Shown: positions 40,333 to 49,658 of the stretch, piece by piece
Layout of the letters: every line of letters starts with the position of its first letter
Numbering within the stretch: the first letter of the stretch is position 1
Assembly (NCBI GenBank): GCA_020847735.1
Contig: JADLBL010000006.1
Coordinates: forward strand, 1 to 64,000
Reading direction: 5' to 3'
DNA from: Candidatus Eisenbacteria bacterium
GTDB lineage: Bacteria > Eisenbacteria > RBG-16-71-46
DNA length: 64,000 bases
Notes under the pieces: generated by a model
Database searches by the model: none
What the model was told of the DNA's origin: nothing
Seen by the model: the letters and a program-made list of their open reading frames with translations, nothing else
Position numbers and translations under genes: made by a program

Positions 40333-40874
40333 TCCCCTTCCCCTTCCTCCACGCCGCTCTCGTGCCGCAGGTTCGCGAACGGCGGCGCGCCGTACGCTTG
40401 CTCGAAAGCCGCCAGGAGCGCCGCCTCCTCGCCCGCGGCGTCCGCGCACGGTTTCCAGGCGATGGGCAGCGCGTAGGCGTCCGCGAGCTGCCAGACGTAT
40501 CGCCCTCCCCAGTGGGCCACGTTCCTGCCTTCGCCGAAGCGCAGCCAGCGCTTGATCCGCTGCTGCAGCAGGCTTCGCACCCCGGGGCCCCGTGCGCGCC
40601 CGACGTACAGCACGCACGCGCCGGCCACCCACCTCTCCGCGAGAGCCTCGCTCTTCACGTTCGGGTCCATGCCCCGCCAGAACGCGGCCGTCCCGCGCGG
40701 ATTGAAGCGCGGCGCTGCGCCGCTCTCGCGCACCATGACGTACACGCCCGTGTCGCGCGGCACGCCCGCGCAATCCTCGCGCCTCAGGTCGCGGGCGCTC
40801 ACGAACCCCTCGAAACCCGCGGCCCGCAGGGTCGCGATGCAGTCGGATCCGGCGGCGCAGGCGATCGCGCTCAC
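40329..40874 (-). CDS. GIY-YIG nuclease-like protein inside the molybdenum hydroxylase operon
   Basis: 181 aa, GTG start overlapping the Mo-subunit stop as GTGA; its own stop overlaps the 2Fe-2S gene as ATGA. A GIY-YIG-like core is visible: GVYVMVRE (~43-50) for GIY, CVLYVGRARG (~87-96) for YIG, Arg106 in LLQQRIKRWLRFGEG, and Glu149/150 plus Asn168 near the end (AFEQAYGAPPFANLR). The phrase VAHWGGRYVWQLADAY is typical of a widespread but uncharacterised subfamily. GIY-YIG enzymes cut DNA; activity here is unproven. The location between oxidoreductase subunits is unexpected and may be incidental co-transcription. Confidence 0.7.
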   Translation of the reverse strand: MSAIACAAGSDCIATLRAAGFEGFVSARDLRREDCAGVPRDTGVYVMVRESGAAPRFNPRGTAAFWRGMDPNVKSEALAERWVAGACVLYVGRARGPGVRSLLQQRIKRWLRFGEGRNVAHWGGRYVWQLADAYALPIAWKPCADAAGEEAALLAAFEQAYGAPPFANLRHESGVEEGEGE

Positions 40875-43189
40875 GCGCCGTCCCCGGCGAGCGCGCGCAG
40901 GACGCGCTCCGGCGTCGCCGGGATCTCGTCGAGCCGGCGGCCCGTCGCGTGCGCGATCGCCTCGATGACGGCCGGCGCGGGCACGTCAATGGGCAGCTCG
41001 CCGACGCCCTTGGCGCCGAACGGCCCGCCCGAGTACGGAATCTCGACGATCTCCACGTCGAGCGGCGGCGCGTCGGCCGAAGTCGGGATGATGTAGTTCG
41101 TGAGCTGGTGATTCCACACGCGCCCGTCCTTCCAGCGCACTTCCTCGAGCAGCGCCCAGCCCAGGCCCTGCAGGGTGCCTCCCTCGATCTGACCCGAGGC
41201 GAGCACCGGGTGAACGGCACGGCCGATGTCCTGCGCCGTCGTCACCCGCACCACCTTCGTCTCGCCTGTGTCGAGGTCCACCTCGACTTCGGCGGCAAGC
41301 GCCGCGTAGGCGAAACAGCCGTAGGCGTCGCCACGATAGGTCGCGTCGTCCCACTCGACCGCGGCCGGCTTCTCGTACTGCTGCTCGATCCTCAGGGCGC
41401 CGCGCTCCCGCGACCAGCGCAGCGCGACCGCGTGGAAGTCACGCTCCCCGGAGCAGGCGTGCTCGGCGAACAGCTCGAGCTTCTCCTTCATGCGCCGCGC
41501 GCAGCGCTCGAGCAGCCCGCCGACCACCATCAGCGTGCGGGACGCCACGGTCGGCCCGCTGTCGGGCACGAACGCGGTGTCGGGCACGTGGATCGCCACG
41601 CGCGTGGCCGGCAGTCCGAGCACCTGCCCGACGATCTGCGCGAACGTCGTGATGGCGCCCTGGCCGATCTCGGTGTTCGCGACCTTCACGCACGGCCAGC
41701 CGTCGGGCCCGAGTTCGAGCGCGGCCCGCGAGGCGAGCGTGACCTCGCCGCTGCCGGTGAAGCCCGCGCCGTGCTGGACGAGGGCGAGCCCGAGCCCGCG
41801 GCGCAGGCGACGACCGCCCGCCGTGGCGCGGCCGGTGCGCTCGGCGGCCGCGGCCTTCGCGTTCGCCCGCTCGAGTCGCGCGCGCGTGGCCCGCCAGCCG
41901 GCGCGCTTCAGCGTGCGCTCCAGCACCGCGTGCGCGCCGACGCTCTCGCGCAGCACCTGCCCGGTGGGCGTCACGTCGCCTTCGCGCACCGCGTTCCGCC
42001 GGCGCAGCTCGGCCGGATCCATGCCGAGTGCCGCGGCGATCCGGTTGATGTGGCACTCGAGCGCGAACAGCGTCTGCGGCGCGCCGAAGCCGCGAAAGGC
42101 GCCGTTCGGAGGCGTGCTGGTGGCGACCACGCGCGCGACGATACGCGCCGCGGGCCAGCGGTAGGGTCCGCCGGCGTGGATCGCGCCGCGCGAGAGCACG
42201 ACCGGCGAGAGCGTCACGTACGCGCCGCCGTCCAGCACGACGTCGGCCTCGAGCGCGAGCAACGTGCCGTCGCGCTTCACGCCCGCGCGCAGCCGGGTGC
42301 GCGAGGGGTGGCGCTTGGTCGTGGCGGCGATGTCCTCGAGCCGGTCGTAGGCGATCTTGACCGGACGGCCGCTCTTCCACGCCAGCAGCGCCGCGTGCGC
42401 GGCGATGATGGACGGGTACTCCTCCTTGCCGCCGAACCCGCCGCCGGTGACCGTCTGCGTGACGCGGACCTTCTCGCCGGGCAGCGCGAAGGCGCGCATC
42501 AGCGCCTCGTGCACGTAGTAGGGGCACTGCAGCGACCCGCGCACCCACAGGCCTCCCTCGGCCGTGCGCTCTGCGAGCATCGCGTTGTTCTCGATGTAGA
42601 GCTGCTCCTGGTGGCCGGTGCGGTACTCGGCCTCGATCACCAGGTCGGCGTCCGCGAACGCGGCGGCGAGATCGCCGCGCTCGATGAGGATGCGCTTGAA
42701 GACGTTGTCCTCGCCGTACAGGAGCGTTTCGGCGGCGAGCGAAGCTTCGACGGTCAGCACCGCCGGCAGCGGTTCGTATTCGACGCGCACCGCCGCGAGG
42801 GCGGCCTCGGCGCGCTCGGGGTCCTCGTGCGCGAGGAGCAGGATGGGCTCCTCGGCGTGGCGGACGAATTCCGAGGCCAGCAGCGGCTGATCGTCCTCGA
42901 TCAGGGCCACGACGTTGTCGCCGGGAATGTCGCGGTGGTCGCAGACCGTGACGCCCTTCCAGTCGAACGCCGGATCCAGCGTCACCCGCGTCACGCGCCC
43001 GCGCGCGATCGTCGAGCGCACCGTGCGCCCGTGCAGCACACCGGGCACCCTGAGGTCGTCCAGGTAGCGCGCGCGGCCCGTCACTTTGTCCGCGGCGTCG
43101 AGACGCGGCAGCGGAACGCCGACCGAGGCGGGCAGCTCGAGCTTTCGACGGGTGGTGATCTCGCGGGAAGACGTCCGGGGGCGCGCCAT
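40871..43189 (-). CDS. Molybdenum hydroxylase large (molybdopterin-binding) subunit
   Basis: 772 aa from the ATG at 43189, normal for XdhA/CoxL-type chains. Family motifs in order: RLDAADKVTGRARYLDDL at the N-terminus; QTVTGGGFGGKEEYPS (molybdopterin contact); GAFRGFGAPQTLFALE; AQDIGRAVHPVLASGQIEGG followed by TLQGLGWALLEE; and near ~730 PFGAKGVGE, whose Glu is the catalytic base. The CoxL-specific AYRCSFR loop is absent, so it is not a true CO dehydrogenase; xanthine, aldehyde or N-heterocycle oxidation are possible. No SD is present, but TACAGT lies 6 nt before the ATG, suggesting a leaderless mRNA. No XdhC-type maturation gene lies nearby. Confidence 0.94.
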   Translation of the reverse strand: MARPRTSSREITTRRKLELPASVGVPLPRLDAADKVTGRARYLDDLRVPGVLHGRTVRSTIARGRVTRVTLDPAFDWKGVTVCDHRDIPGDNVVALIEDDQPLLASEFVRHAEEPILLLAHEDPERAEAALAAVRVEYEPLPAVLTVEASLAAETLLYGEDNVFKRILIERGDLAAAFADADLVIEAEYRTGHQEQLYIENNAMLAERTAEGGLWVRGSLQCPYYVHEALMRAFALPGEKVRVTQTVTGGGFGGKEEYPSIIAAHAALLAWKSGRPVKIAYDRLEDIAATTKRHPSRTRLRAGVKRDGTLLALEADVVLDGGAYVTLSPVVLSRGAIHAGGPYRWPAARIVARVVATSTPPNGAFRGFGAPQTLFALECHINRIAAALGMDPAELRRRNAVREGDVTPTGQVLRESVGAHAVLERTLKRAGWRATRARLERANAKAAAAERTGRATAGGRRLRRGLGLALVQHGAGFTGSGEVTLASRAALELGPDGWPCVKVANTEIGQGAITTFAQIVGQVLGLPATRVAIHVPDTAFVPDSGPTVASRTLMVVGGLLERCARRMKEKLELFAEHACSGERDFHAVALRWSRERGALRIEQQYEKPAAVEWDDATYRGDAYGCFAYAALAAEVEVDLDTGETKVVRVTTAQDIGRAVHPVLASGQIEGGTLQGLGWALLEEVRWKDGRVWNHQLTNYIIPTSADAPPLDVEIVEIPYSGGPFGAKGVGELPIDVPAPAVIEAIAHATGRRLDEIPATPERVLRALAGDGA

Positions 43190-43305
43190 GCACGCACTGT
43201 AGAGGACTTTCGGCGATTCGGCATCCGCCGCGGGCCGGCCGGGCCTCGAGTTCACGCATCGCTCACGCGTCGCCGCGCGTGCGCCTTCTGCTATCGTCCG
43301 CCGCC

Positions 43306-45078
43306 GTGACGCCACTCCGTTCCGCCCGCACCCTTCGCATGCTCGCCACGCTGGCGCTGGCAGGCACGCTCGGCGCCTGCGCGCCGCACACCGGGACCAC
43401 GCTCGCCACGCACGGCAGGCGCTGGTTCGGAACGATCTCGCCGCCGCGCGCGAACGTCCTGCGCTTCAATCTCGGGGCCGAGCCCGAGCTGATCGATCCC
43501 GGTGTCACCTCGGGACAGACCGAAAGCCGCGTCTCCCGCATTCTCTTCGAAGGCCTCACCAGCTCGGACCCGCAGACGCTGCAGCCCATCCCCGGGCAGG
43601 CGTATCGCTGGGAGATCTCGGCGGACGGGCTCACCTACGTCTTCCACCTGCGGCCAGGGCTGGTGTGGAGCGACGGCCGTCCGCTCGGCGCGGAGGACTT
43701 CCTGTGGTCGTGGCGCCGCGCGCTGGCGCCCCGCAGCGCCTCTCGCGCGGCGGGCCTGCTCTACCCGATCGTCAACGCGGAGCGCTACAACCGCGGCGAG
43801 CTCGACGACTCGACCCAGGTGGGGCTCGCCGCGCCGGACGACTCCACGTTCGTCGTCCGGCTGCGCGCGCCGACGCCGTACTTCCTGTTCCTCACCTCGT
43901 ACACGACCTTCCTGCCCGTTCCCCGGCACGCGATCGAAACCTGGGGCCGCACCTGGTCGGCGCCCGGGCACATCGTCTCGAACGGCCCCTTCCTGCTGAA
44001 GGTGCACCGCCAGAACGAGCGCCTCGAGTTCGCGAGGAACCCGCGCTTCTGGGACGCGGGGAACGTGCGCCTCGACGGCATCGTCGCCTACCCGGTGGAC
44101 GACCTGAGCACGTGCGTCAACCTCTACAAGTCCGGCTCCGTGGACTGGAACCCGAGCGGCTACATTCCCTCGCCGTTCCTGCCGCTCATGCGCGAGTACT
44201 CGGACTACGTGACCGGCGAGTACCAGGGCACCTACTTCTACAGCTTCAACGTCACCCGCAAACCGTTCGACGACGTGCGCGTGCGCCGCGCGCTCAACCT
44301 GGCGATCGACCGCGAGGCCATCGCCCGCGACCTGCTCAAGGGCACGCGCCGCGCGTGGGGCCGCATCACGCCTTCGGGCTATCCGGGCTACGAGGGTCCG
44401 CCGCAGATCGGCTACGAGCCCGGGGCGGCGCGCCGGCTGCTCGCCGAGGCCGGCTACCCGGGCGGCCGCGGCTTCCCGAAGTTCTCGATCCTGTTCAACA
44501 CCAGCGAGGACCACCGCCGCATCGCCGAGGCGGTGCAGGCGATGTGGAAGCGCGAGCTGAACGTGCCGGTCGAGTTGCTGAACATGGAGTGGGGCACGGT
44601 GCAGCAGGCGACCGTCGCGCTGCGCTACGACGTCACCCGCCGCTCGTGGATCGGCGACTACCTCGACCCCAACTCGTTCCTCGGGATCCTGCGCACCGGT
44701 GACGGCAACAACCGCACCGGCTGGAGCGACCCGCGGTACGACGCGCTGCTGGACGCGGCGGCGCGGGAACTCGACGCGGCGCGGCGATTCCGGCTGCTGG
44801 CTCAGGCCGAGAAGATCGCGCTCGACGCGGCCGTCTTCATCCCCATTTATCACTACTCGACGCACGAGCTGGTCAAGCCCTACGTGCGCGGCATCTACCA
44901 CACGGCGCTCGACGTGCACCCGCTGACGCGCGTCTGGATCGACCGTGACTGGCGCGAGCACGAAGCCATCGTGGCGGCGCCCGCCTCGCGCGCCGGGCGG
45001 CACGAGGCCCGCGGCGCTCCCGGCGCGCCCGCCCCGAGCGACGGCCGTCCTCCCGCGGGCGGCGCGTGGCGGCGATGA
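43306..45078 (+). CDS. Oligopeptide ABC transporter substrate-binding lipoprotein
   Basis: 590 aa from the GTG at 43306. The N-terminus TPLRSARTLRMLATLALAG ends in a lipobox LGAC with Cys25, so it is a lipoprotein. It belongs to solute-binding family 5 (OppA/DppA): RILFEGLTSSDPQTLQPIPG, GLTYVFHLRPGLVWSDGRPL, NGPFLLKVHRQNERLEF, RVRRALNLAIDREAIARDLL and IPIYHYSTHELVKPYV. It captures peptides for the two permeases that follow (ATGA and GTGA overlaps). No ATPase genes (OppD/F) follow oppC, so these must be elsewhere. TATCGT lies 8 nt before the GTG and no SD is seen, suggesting a leaderless start. A Pro/Gly/Ala-rich tail extends ~35 residues past the domain. Confidence 0.93.
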   Translation: MTPLRSARTLRMLATLALAGTLGACAPHTGTTLATHGRRWFGTISPPRANVLRFNLGAEPELIDPGVTSGQTESRVSRILFEGLTSSDPQTLQPIPGQAYRWEISADGLTYVFHLRPGLVWSDGRPLGAEDFLWSWRRALAPRSASRAAGLLYPIVNAERYNRGELDDSTQVGLAAPDDSTFVVRLRAPTPYFLFLTSYTTFLPVPRHAIETWGRTWSAPGHIVSNGPFLLKVHRQNERLEFARNPRFWDAGNVRLDGIVAYPVDDLSTCVNLYKSGSVDWNPSGYIPSPFLPLMREYSDYVTGEYQGTYFYSFNVTRKPFDDVRVRRALNLAIDREAIARDLLKGTRRAWGRITPSGYPGYEGPPQIGYEPGAARRLLAEAGYPGGRGFPKFSILFNTSEDHRRIAEAVQAMWKRELNVPVELLNMEWGTVQQATVALRYDVTRRSWIGDYLDPNSFLGILRTGDGNNRTGWSDPRYDALLDAAARELDAARRFRLLAQAEKIALDAAVFIPIYHYSTHELVKPYVRGIYHTALDVHPLTRVWIDRDWREHEAIVAAPASRAGRHEARGAPGAPAPSDGRPPAGGAWRR

Positions 45079-45992
45079 CCACCTACGTCCTGCGCCGGAT
45101 CCTGCTGTTCGTGCCCACGCTCTGGGTGATCGCGACGCTGTCGTTCTTCATCGTGCGGCTCGCGCCCGGCGGACCCTTCCAGTCCGAGAAGGAGATCCCG
45201 GCCGCGGCCAGGGCGCAGCTCATGCGAACCTACGGACTCGACCGCCCGCTCCCGGAGCAGTACGTGCGCTTCCTCGCCAACGCGGCGCGCGGGGACTTCG
45301 GCGTTTCGTACCGTTATCCGCAGCGCCAGGTGCGCGAGATCGTCTCCGCCGGCTTCCGGGTCTCGGCCGAGCTGGGCGGCTGGGCGCTGCTGCTCGCCGT
45401 GCTGGCGGGCGTTCCGCTCGGCGTGCTCGCGGCGGTGAAGCGGAACCGGCTGGCCGATCACGCCGTCATGGGGCTCGCGCTGGCCGGCGTGTCGGTGCCG
45501 AACTTCGTCCTCGCGCCGCTGCTCGTGCTGATCTTCGCCCTGACGCTCTACTGGCTCCCGCCCGCGCTCTGGAACGGGCCGGCGAGCCGTGTGCTGCCCG
45601 TGATCGCGCTGTCGCTCATGTACGTCGCGTTCATCGCCCGGCTCGCGCGCGCCGGCATGCTCGAGGTGCTGGGCCAGGATTTCGTCCGCACGGCGCGCGC
45701 CAAGGGGCTCGCGGAGCCCGCCGTGATCGCGCGGCACGCGCTGCCGCTGGGAGTCCTGCCGGTGGTTTCGTTTCTCGGGCCCGCCGCGGCTCGCGTCGTG
45801 ATGGGTTCGATCGTGATCGAGCAGGTGTTCGCCATCCCCGGCCTTGGGCGCCAGCTCGTGGGCGCGGCCTTCAACCGCGACTACACGCTCGTGCTGGGCA
45901 TCGTGCTTTTCTACGCGGCGCTGCTGCTCGTTCTGAACCTGCTGGTGGACCTCGCCTACGCGAAGCTCGACCCGCGCGTGGAGCTCTCGTGA
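45075..45992 (+). CDS. Oligopeptide ABC transporter permease (OppB-like)
   Basis: 305 aa, ATG overlapping the binding-protein gene as ATGA. It has six predicted membrane helices beginning TTYVLRRILLFVPTLWVIAT. The inner-membrane permease EAA loop is DFVRTARAKGLAEPAVIARH (about residues 200-220), which contacts an ATPase. VSVPNFVLAPLLVLIFAL and MGSIVIEQVFAIPGLGRQL are conserved OppB features. It forms the translocation pore with OppC. Confidence 0.95.
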   Translation: MTTYVLRRILLFVPTLWVIATLSFFIVRLAPGGPFQSEKEIPAAARAQLMRTYGLDRPLPEQYVRFLANAARGDFGVSYRYPQRQVREIVSAGFRVSAELGGWALLLAVLAGVPLGVLAAVKRNRLADHAVMGLALAGVSVPNFVLAPLLVLIFALTLYWLPPALWNGPASRVLPVIALSLMYVAFIARLARAGMLEVLGQDFVRTARAKGLAEPAVIARHALPLGVLPVVSFLGPAAARVVMGSIVIEQVFAIPGLGRQLVGAAFNRDYTLVLGIVLFYAALLLVLNLLVDLAYAKLDPRVELS

Positions 45993-46903
45993 GCATCGGC
46001 CTCGCCCCCCCGGCGACCGTCGCGCAGCCCGCGGGTGAGGCACGGGCCTCGCGCTCGCTCTGGTCCGACGCCTGGCGGCGCCTGCGGCGCAACCGCGTCG
46101 CCGTCGCCTCGGGGCTCTTCCTCGTGGCCGTCTGTGCGATCGCCGCTCTGGCGCCGTGGATCCCGTTCGTGCAGGACCCGGCAGCGCAGGATCTGGCCCG
46201 CGGCGCGACGCCACCGTCGTGGGCGCACTGGTTCGGCACCGACGACCTCGGCCGCGACCTGTTCGCTCGCGTCCTCTTCGGCGGGCGCATCTCGATGCTG
46301 GTCGGGATCGTCGGCACGCTCGTCAGCCTGGCGATCGGCGTCACCTGGGGCGCGGTCGCGGGCTATGCCGGCGGCAAGCTCGACGAGCTGATGATGCGCA
46401 TCGTGGATGTGCTCTACTCGCTGCCCTACCTGTTCCTGGTGATCCTGCTGCTGGTGTTCTTCGAGCGCTCGCTGCTCATGCTGTTCGTCGCCCTCGGCCT
46501 GGTGCAGTGGCTGACCATGGCGCGTATCGTGCGCGGGCAGGTGCTGTCGCTGAAGGCGCAGGTGTTCGTCGAGGCCGCGCGCGCGCTGGGCGCCGGCGAC
46601 GGTGCCATCCTCGCCCGCCACATCGTGCCCAACACGCTCGGTCCGGTCATCGTCTACGCGACGCTGACCGTGCCGGCGGTCGTCCTGCAGGAGGCGTTCC
46701 TCTCGTTCCTCGGTCTCGGCGTGCAGCCGCCCGACGCCTCGTGGGGCACGCTCGTCGCCGACGGGGCGCGGACGATGGCGATCTTCCCGTGGCTGGTCAC
46801 GTTCCCGGGGATCGCGCTGTCGCTGACGCTGCTGGCCTTCAACTTCCTGGGCGACGGCCTGCGCGACGCGCTCGATCCCCACGACCACGGCGACGTGAGC
46901 TGA
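45989..46903 (+). CDS. Oligopeptide ABC transporter permease (OppC-like)
   Basis: 304 aa from a GTG overlapping oppB as GTGA. The N-terminal helix (RVAVASGLFLVAVCAIAALA) precedes the family motif HWFGTDDLGRDLFARVLFGG. The EAA loop is FVEAARALGAGDGAILARHI and the C-terminal signature is EAFLSFLGLGVQPPDASWG. It is the second half of the peptide permease. It ends just before an inverted repeat that may terminate the operon. ATPase partners are not encoded next to it. Confidence 0.95.
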   Translation: MSIGLAPPATVAQPAGEARASRSLWSDAWRRLRRNRVAVASGLFLVAVCAIAALAPWIPFVQDPAAQDLARGATPPSWAHWFGTDDLGRDLFARVLFGGRISMLVGIVGTLVSLAIGVTWGAVAGYAGGKLDELMMRIVDVLYSLPYLFLVILLLVFFERSLLMLFVALGLVQWLTMARIVRGQVLSLKAQVFVEAARALGAGDGAILARHIVPNTLGPVIVYATLTVPAVVLQEAFLSFLGLGVQPPDASWGTLVADGARTMAIFPWLVTFPGIALSLTLLAFNFLGDGLRDALDPHDHGDVS

Positions 46904-46956
46904 ACCCGGGCGCGCGCCGCCCTCTGCCCCGGCCGTCCCAATACGAACGCCCGGGT
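46904..46956 (+). terminator. Inverted repeat directly after oppC
   Basis: ACCCGGGCG (46904-46912) starts right after the stop codon and pairs perfectly with CGCCCGGGT (46948-46956) across a 35-nt loop. This could be a transcription end for the transporter operon; there is no T-tract and the loop is long. Confidence 0.35.
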
Positions 46957-47203
46957 GAGCACGAACGCGGCGTGTCCCCCCGTGTCGCGCCGGCCCACCC
47001 GGACGTTATTCATCGTCGTCAGCGCCGCGGACCCCCCGAAACGGCCGCGCGCGGGGAAAACCCGCGGAGGCCCTGGCCTGCCGGGCGTCCGCTGCGGGGT
47101 AGTCCCCGATTCGCAGCCGGTGTTACAGACGAACTCCTTCAGGTCGCCCTGCCGAGGTCGGGTATGCTGACGCCGACCCGGGCCTCGGCCAGGAGGATCG
47201 AAC
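46957..47203. other. Non-coding gap before the second sigma gene
   Basis: With the preceding repeat this makes 300 bp without a gene. A -10-like TATGCT lies at 47163-47168, 35 nt before the start codon of the sigma gene, and GAACTC at 47131-47136 could be an ECF-type -35 element, but the spacing is not ideal. Nothing else stands out. Confidence 0.4.
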
Positions 47204-47881
47204 GTGTCGGACATGCAGGCGGACCGGGAGCGATTGCTGGTCCGGAGGCTCCGTTCAGGCGACGAGACGGCCTTTGCCGAGCTCGTGGACTCCATGCACG
47301 GCCGTCTGCTGGCCTTCGCCCGCACCTTTACTTCGTCCCCGGCGCTGGCCGAGGACATCGTGCAGGAGACCTGGCTGGGGGTGATTCGGGGCCTCGCGGG
47401 CTTCGAGGAACGCTCGAAGCTGCGAACGTGGATCTTCGGCATTCTCGTCCGCCGGGCCCGCACGCTCGCGGCGCGCGAGGCGCGGCGTTCCGAGGTGCCG
47501 CTCAAGGCTGCCGGCGACGACGGCGAACCGACGCAGGAGTGGGTGCCGGGCGCGGGCAAGGCGGGCCTGTGGACGGAGCGGCCGGTTCCCTGGGGGCTCG
47601 AGGATCCGGCCCTGGCGCTGCGGACGGCCGAAGCCGCCCGCGTCATTCGCGAAGCCGTCGAGTCCCTGCCGCCGGTCCAGCGGCAGGTCGTCCTGCTGCG
47701 CGACGTCGAGGACGTCGGCGCCCAGGAGGTCTGTAACATACTGTCCGTCAGCGAGACGAACCTGAGGGTGCTGCTCCACCGCGGACGCGCCCGCATCCGG
47801 CGGGCCCTCGACCGTCACGTGCGGGGCGCGATGTCGGCGCAGGCGCAGCTCGCACCGCGGAATCCGGGAGAGTCGGCATGA
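47204..47881 (+). CDS. ECF-type RNA polymerase sigma factor (second)
   Basis: 225 aa, GTG start with an AGGAGG 7 nt upstream. Region sigma-2 (~20-90): FAELVDSMHGRLLAFARTFT, AEDIVQETWLGVIRGLAGFE and KLRTWIFGILVRRARTLAAR. Region sigma-4 (~150-205): LPPVQRQVVLLRDVEDVGAQ and EVCNILSVSETNLRVLLHRG. A ~50-aa linker between the two (GDDGEPTQEWVPGAGKAGLW...) is longer than usual. The partner zinc anti-sigma gene overlaps it by ATGA. This RpoE/SigR-like pairing with a soluble zinc anti-sigma factor suggests a cytoplasmic, possibly redox, signal; the regulon is unknown. Confidence 0.94.
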   Translation: MSDMQADRERLLVRRLRSGDETAFAELVDSMHGRLLAFARTFTSSPALAEDIVQETWLGVIRGLAGFEERSKLRTWIFGILVRRARTLAAREARRSEVPLKAAGDDGEPTQEWVPGAGKAGLWTERPVPWGLEDPALALRTAEAARVIREAVESLPPVQRQVVLLRDVEDVGAQEVCNILSVSETNLRVLLHRGRARIRRALDRHVRGAMSAQAQLAPRNPGESA

Positions 47882-48129
47882 CCTGCCATGAAGCCATTGA
47901 CGTCATGGGCGAGGCGCTCGAAGGCCACCTCGATGTGGCGCTGCTGCCCGGCTTCGACGCTCACCTGGCCGAGTGCCGGCCCTGCGCGACGTACTTCGAG
48001 CACCTGCAGGTTGTCCGCCGGGCGCTGCTCGAGCTTCCCGGCGAGCCCTCGACGAGCCCGCATCGCTCCGAGCTGCTCGCCGAGTACCGTCGCCGCTTCC
48101 GCACGGACGTGAAGCGACGGTTACCATGA
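47878..48129 (+). CDS. Soluble zinc-finger (ZAS/zf-HC2) anti-sigma factor
   Basis: 83 aa, overlapping the sigma gene by ATGA. Metal ligands fit the ZAS motif: Cys3, then His29, Cys33 and Cys36 in HLAECRPC (HxxxCxxC). There is no membrane helix, so it is cytoplasmic, like RsrA or ChrR N-terminal domains. In such proteins oxidation of the zinc-bound cysteines releases the sigma factor; redox sensing here is inferred from the motif. The C-terminal half (SELLAEYRRRFRTDVKRRLP) is basic and helical. Confidence 0.88.
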   Translation: MTCHEAIDVMGEALEGHLDVALLPGFDAHLAECRPCATYFEHLQVVRRALLELPGEPSTSPHRSELLAEYRRRFRTDVKRRLP

Positions 48130-48291
48130 TCTCGCCGTGTCGGGGGCCGAATCACTTCCTTCCGGGGTGTACCTTGTGCGTCCGTGCGTCGGCCCCGCGC
48201 GCATGACACGACGACTCGCGGTGATTCGCTGACCACCGAGCGGATGACGCTTGTGACGAACGACGCGGCGCCGGCTCCGCGCCACCTTCGG

Positions 48292-48306
48292 TTCCGCCCT
48301 GCGGAA
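48292..48306. terminator. Short hairpin between convergent anti-sigma and icd genes
   Basis: TTCCGC-CCT-GCGGAA in the 196-bp convergent gap. A second, weaker pairing, GGGGCCGA (48143-48150) with TCGGCCCC (48189-48196), lies on the anti-sigma side. Neither has a T-tract; the gap otherwise shows nothing. Confidence 0.35.
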
Positions 48307-48325
48307 GCCACCGCGACGCGTCCGC

Positions 48326-49606
48326 CTACATGTGCGCGACGATGTTGTCCCCGAACTCGCTGCACTTGATCTCGGTCGCGCCTTCCATGAGGCGCGCGAA
48401 ATCATAGGTCACGCGCCGGCTGCCGATCGCGCCGTCCATGCCCTTCAGGATCAGGTCGGCGGCCTCGTTCCAGCCCAGGTAGCGCAGCATCATCTCGCCC
48501 GAGAGCACGACCGAGCCCGGGTTCACCTTGTCGAGGTCGGCGTACTTGGGGGCGGTGCCGTGCGTGGCCTCGAAGACGGCGTGGCCCGTCACGTAGTTGA
48601 TGTTGCCGCCGGGCGCGATGCCGATGCCGCCGACCTGCGCGGCCAGCGCGTCCGAGAGGTAGTCGCCGTTCAGGTTGAGCGTGGCGATGACGTCGAACTC
48701 TTCGGGGCGGGTCAGCACCTGCTGCAGCGTGATGTCGGCGATCGCGTCCTTGACGATCACCCGTCCCGCGGCCACGGCGGCCTTCTGCTCGGCGTTCGCG
48801 GCCTCCTCACCCTTCGCCGCCCGGGTGCGCTCCCACTGGTCCCAGGTGTACACGCGGTCGGCGAACTCGCGCTCGGCGAGCGCGTAGCCCCAGTTGCGGA
48901 ACGCGCCCTCGGTGAATTTCATGATGTTGCCCTTGTGGACGAGGGTGACGCTCTTCAGCTTCTGCGCCAGCGCGTACTCGATCGCGGCGCGGATCAACCG
49001 CTCGCTGCCCTCGCGCGAGACGGGCTTGAAGCCGATGCCGCTCGTTTCGGGAAAGCGCACCTTCTTGTGCATCGAGGGGAAGTTGTCCTTCAGGAACGCG
49101 AGCACCTTCTTCGCCTCGTCCGATCCTTCCGCGAACTCGATTCCCGCGTAGATGTCCTCCGTGTTCTCGCGGAAGATCACCATGTCCACCTTCTCGGGGT
49201 GCTTCACGGGCGAGGGCACGCCCTGGAACCAGCGCACCGGGCGAAGGCAGACATACAGGTCGAGGATCTGGCGCAACGCCACGTTGAGCGAACGGATGCC
49301 GCCGCCGATCGGCGTCGTGAGCGGGCCCTTGATGCCGACGAGGTGGGTGCGGAACGCGTCGAGCGTTTCGTCGGGGAGCCAATTGCCGGTGGCGTCGAAC
49401 GCCTTCTGCCCCGCGAGGACTTCCTTCCAGACGATCTGCCGCCCGCCGCCGTAGGCCTTCGCGACCGCCGCGTCGAACACGCGCACCGACGCGCGCCAGA
49501 TGTCGCGGCCGGTGCCGTCGCCCTCGATGAACGGCAGGATGGGATGGCTGGGCACGACGAGCCTGCCGTCGCGCAGCGTGATGGATTCGCCCTGAAGGAC
49601 GCTCAT
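48326..49606 (-). CDS. icd: NADP-dependent isocitrate dehydrogenase
   Basis: 426 aa from the ATG at 49606 with AGGAGA upstream. It oxidatively decarboxylates isocitrate to 2-oxoglutarate in the TCA cycle. It aligns along its length with the E. coli enzyme: [93 protein letters not shown] and [16 protein letters not shown]. Ser106 in [10 protein letters not shown] is the equivalent of E. coli Ser113, the residue phosphorylated by AceK, whose gene lies 52 bp upstream on the same strand. Regulation by reversible phosphorylation is therefore well supported. Confidence 0.97.
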   Translation of the reverse strand: MSVLQGESITLRDGRLVVPSHPILPFIEGDGTGRDIWRASVRVFDAAVAKAYGGGRQIVWKEVLAGQKAFDATGNWLPDETLDAFRTHLVGIKGPLTTPIGGGIRSLNVALRQILDLYVCLRPVRWFQGVPSPVKHPEKVDMVIFRENTEDIYAGIEFAEGSDEAKKVLAFLKDNFPSMHKKVRFPETSGIGFKPVSREGSERLIRAAIEYALAQKLKSVTLVHKGNIMKFTEGAFRNWGYALAEREFADRVYTWDQWERTRAAKGEEAANAEQKAAVAAGRVIVKDAIADITLQQVLTRPEEFDVIATLNLNGDYLSDALAAQVGGIGIAPGGNINYVTGHAVFEATHGTAPKYADLDKVNPGSVVLSGEMMLRYLGWNEAADLILKGMDGAIGSRRVTYDFARLMEGATEIKCSEFGDNIVAHM

Positions 49607-49658
49607 GGCTCTCGTTCTCCTCGAATGAGGCCCGCGCTCGGCGGGCGGTGCGGCGGGT

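Noticed and set aside
40871-43189. Carbon monoxide dehydrogenase large subunit (CoxL)
   Set aside because: The AYRCSFR active-site loop of form I CoxL is missing, so only a general molybdenum hydroxylase call is justified.
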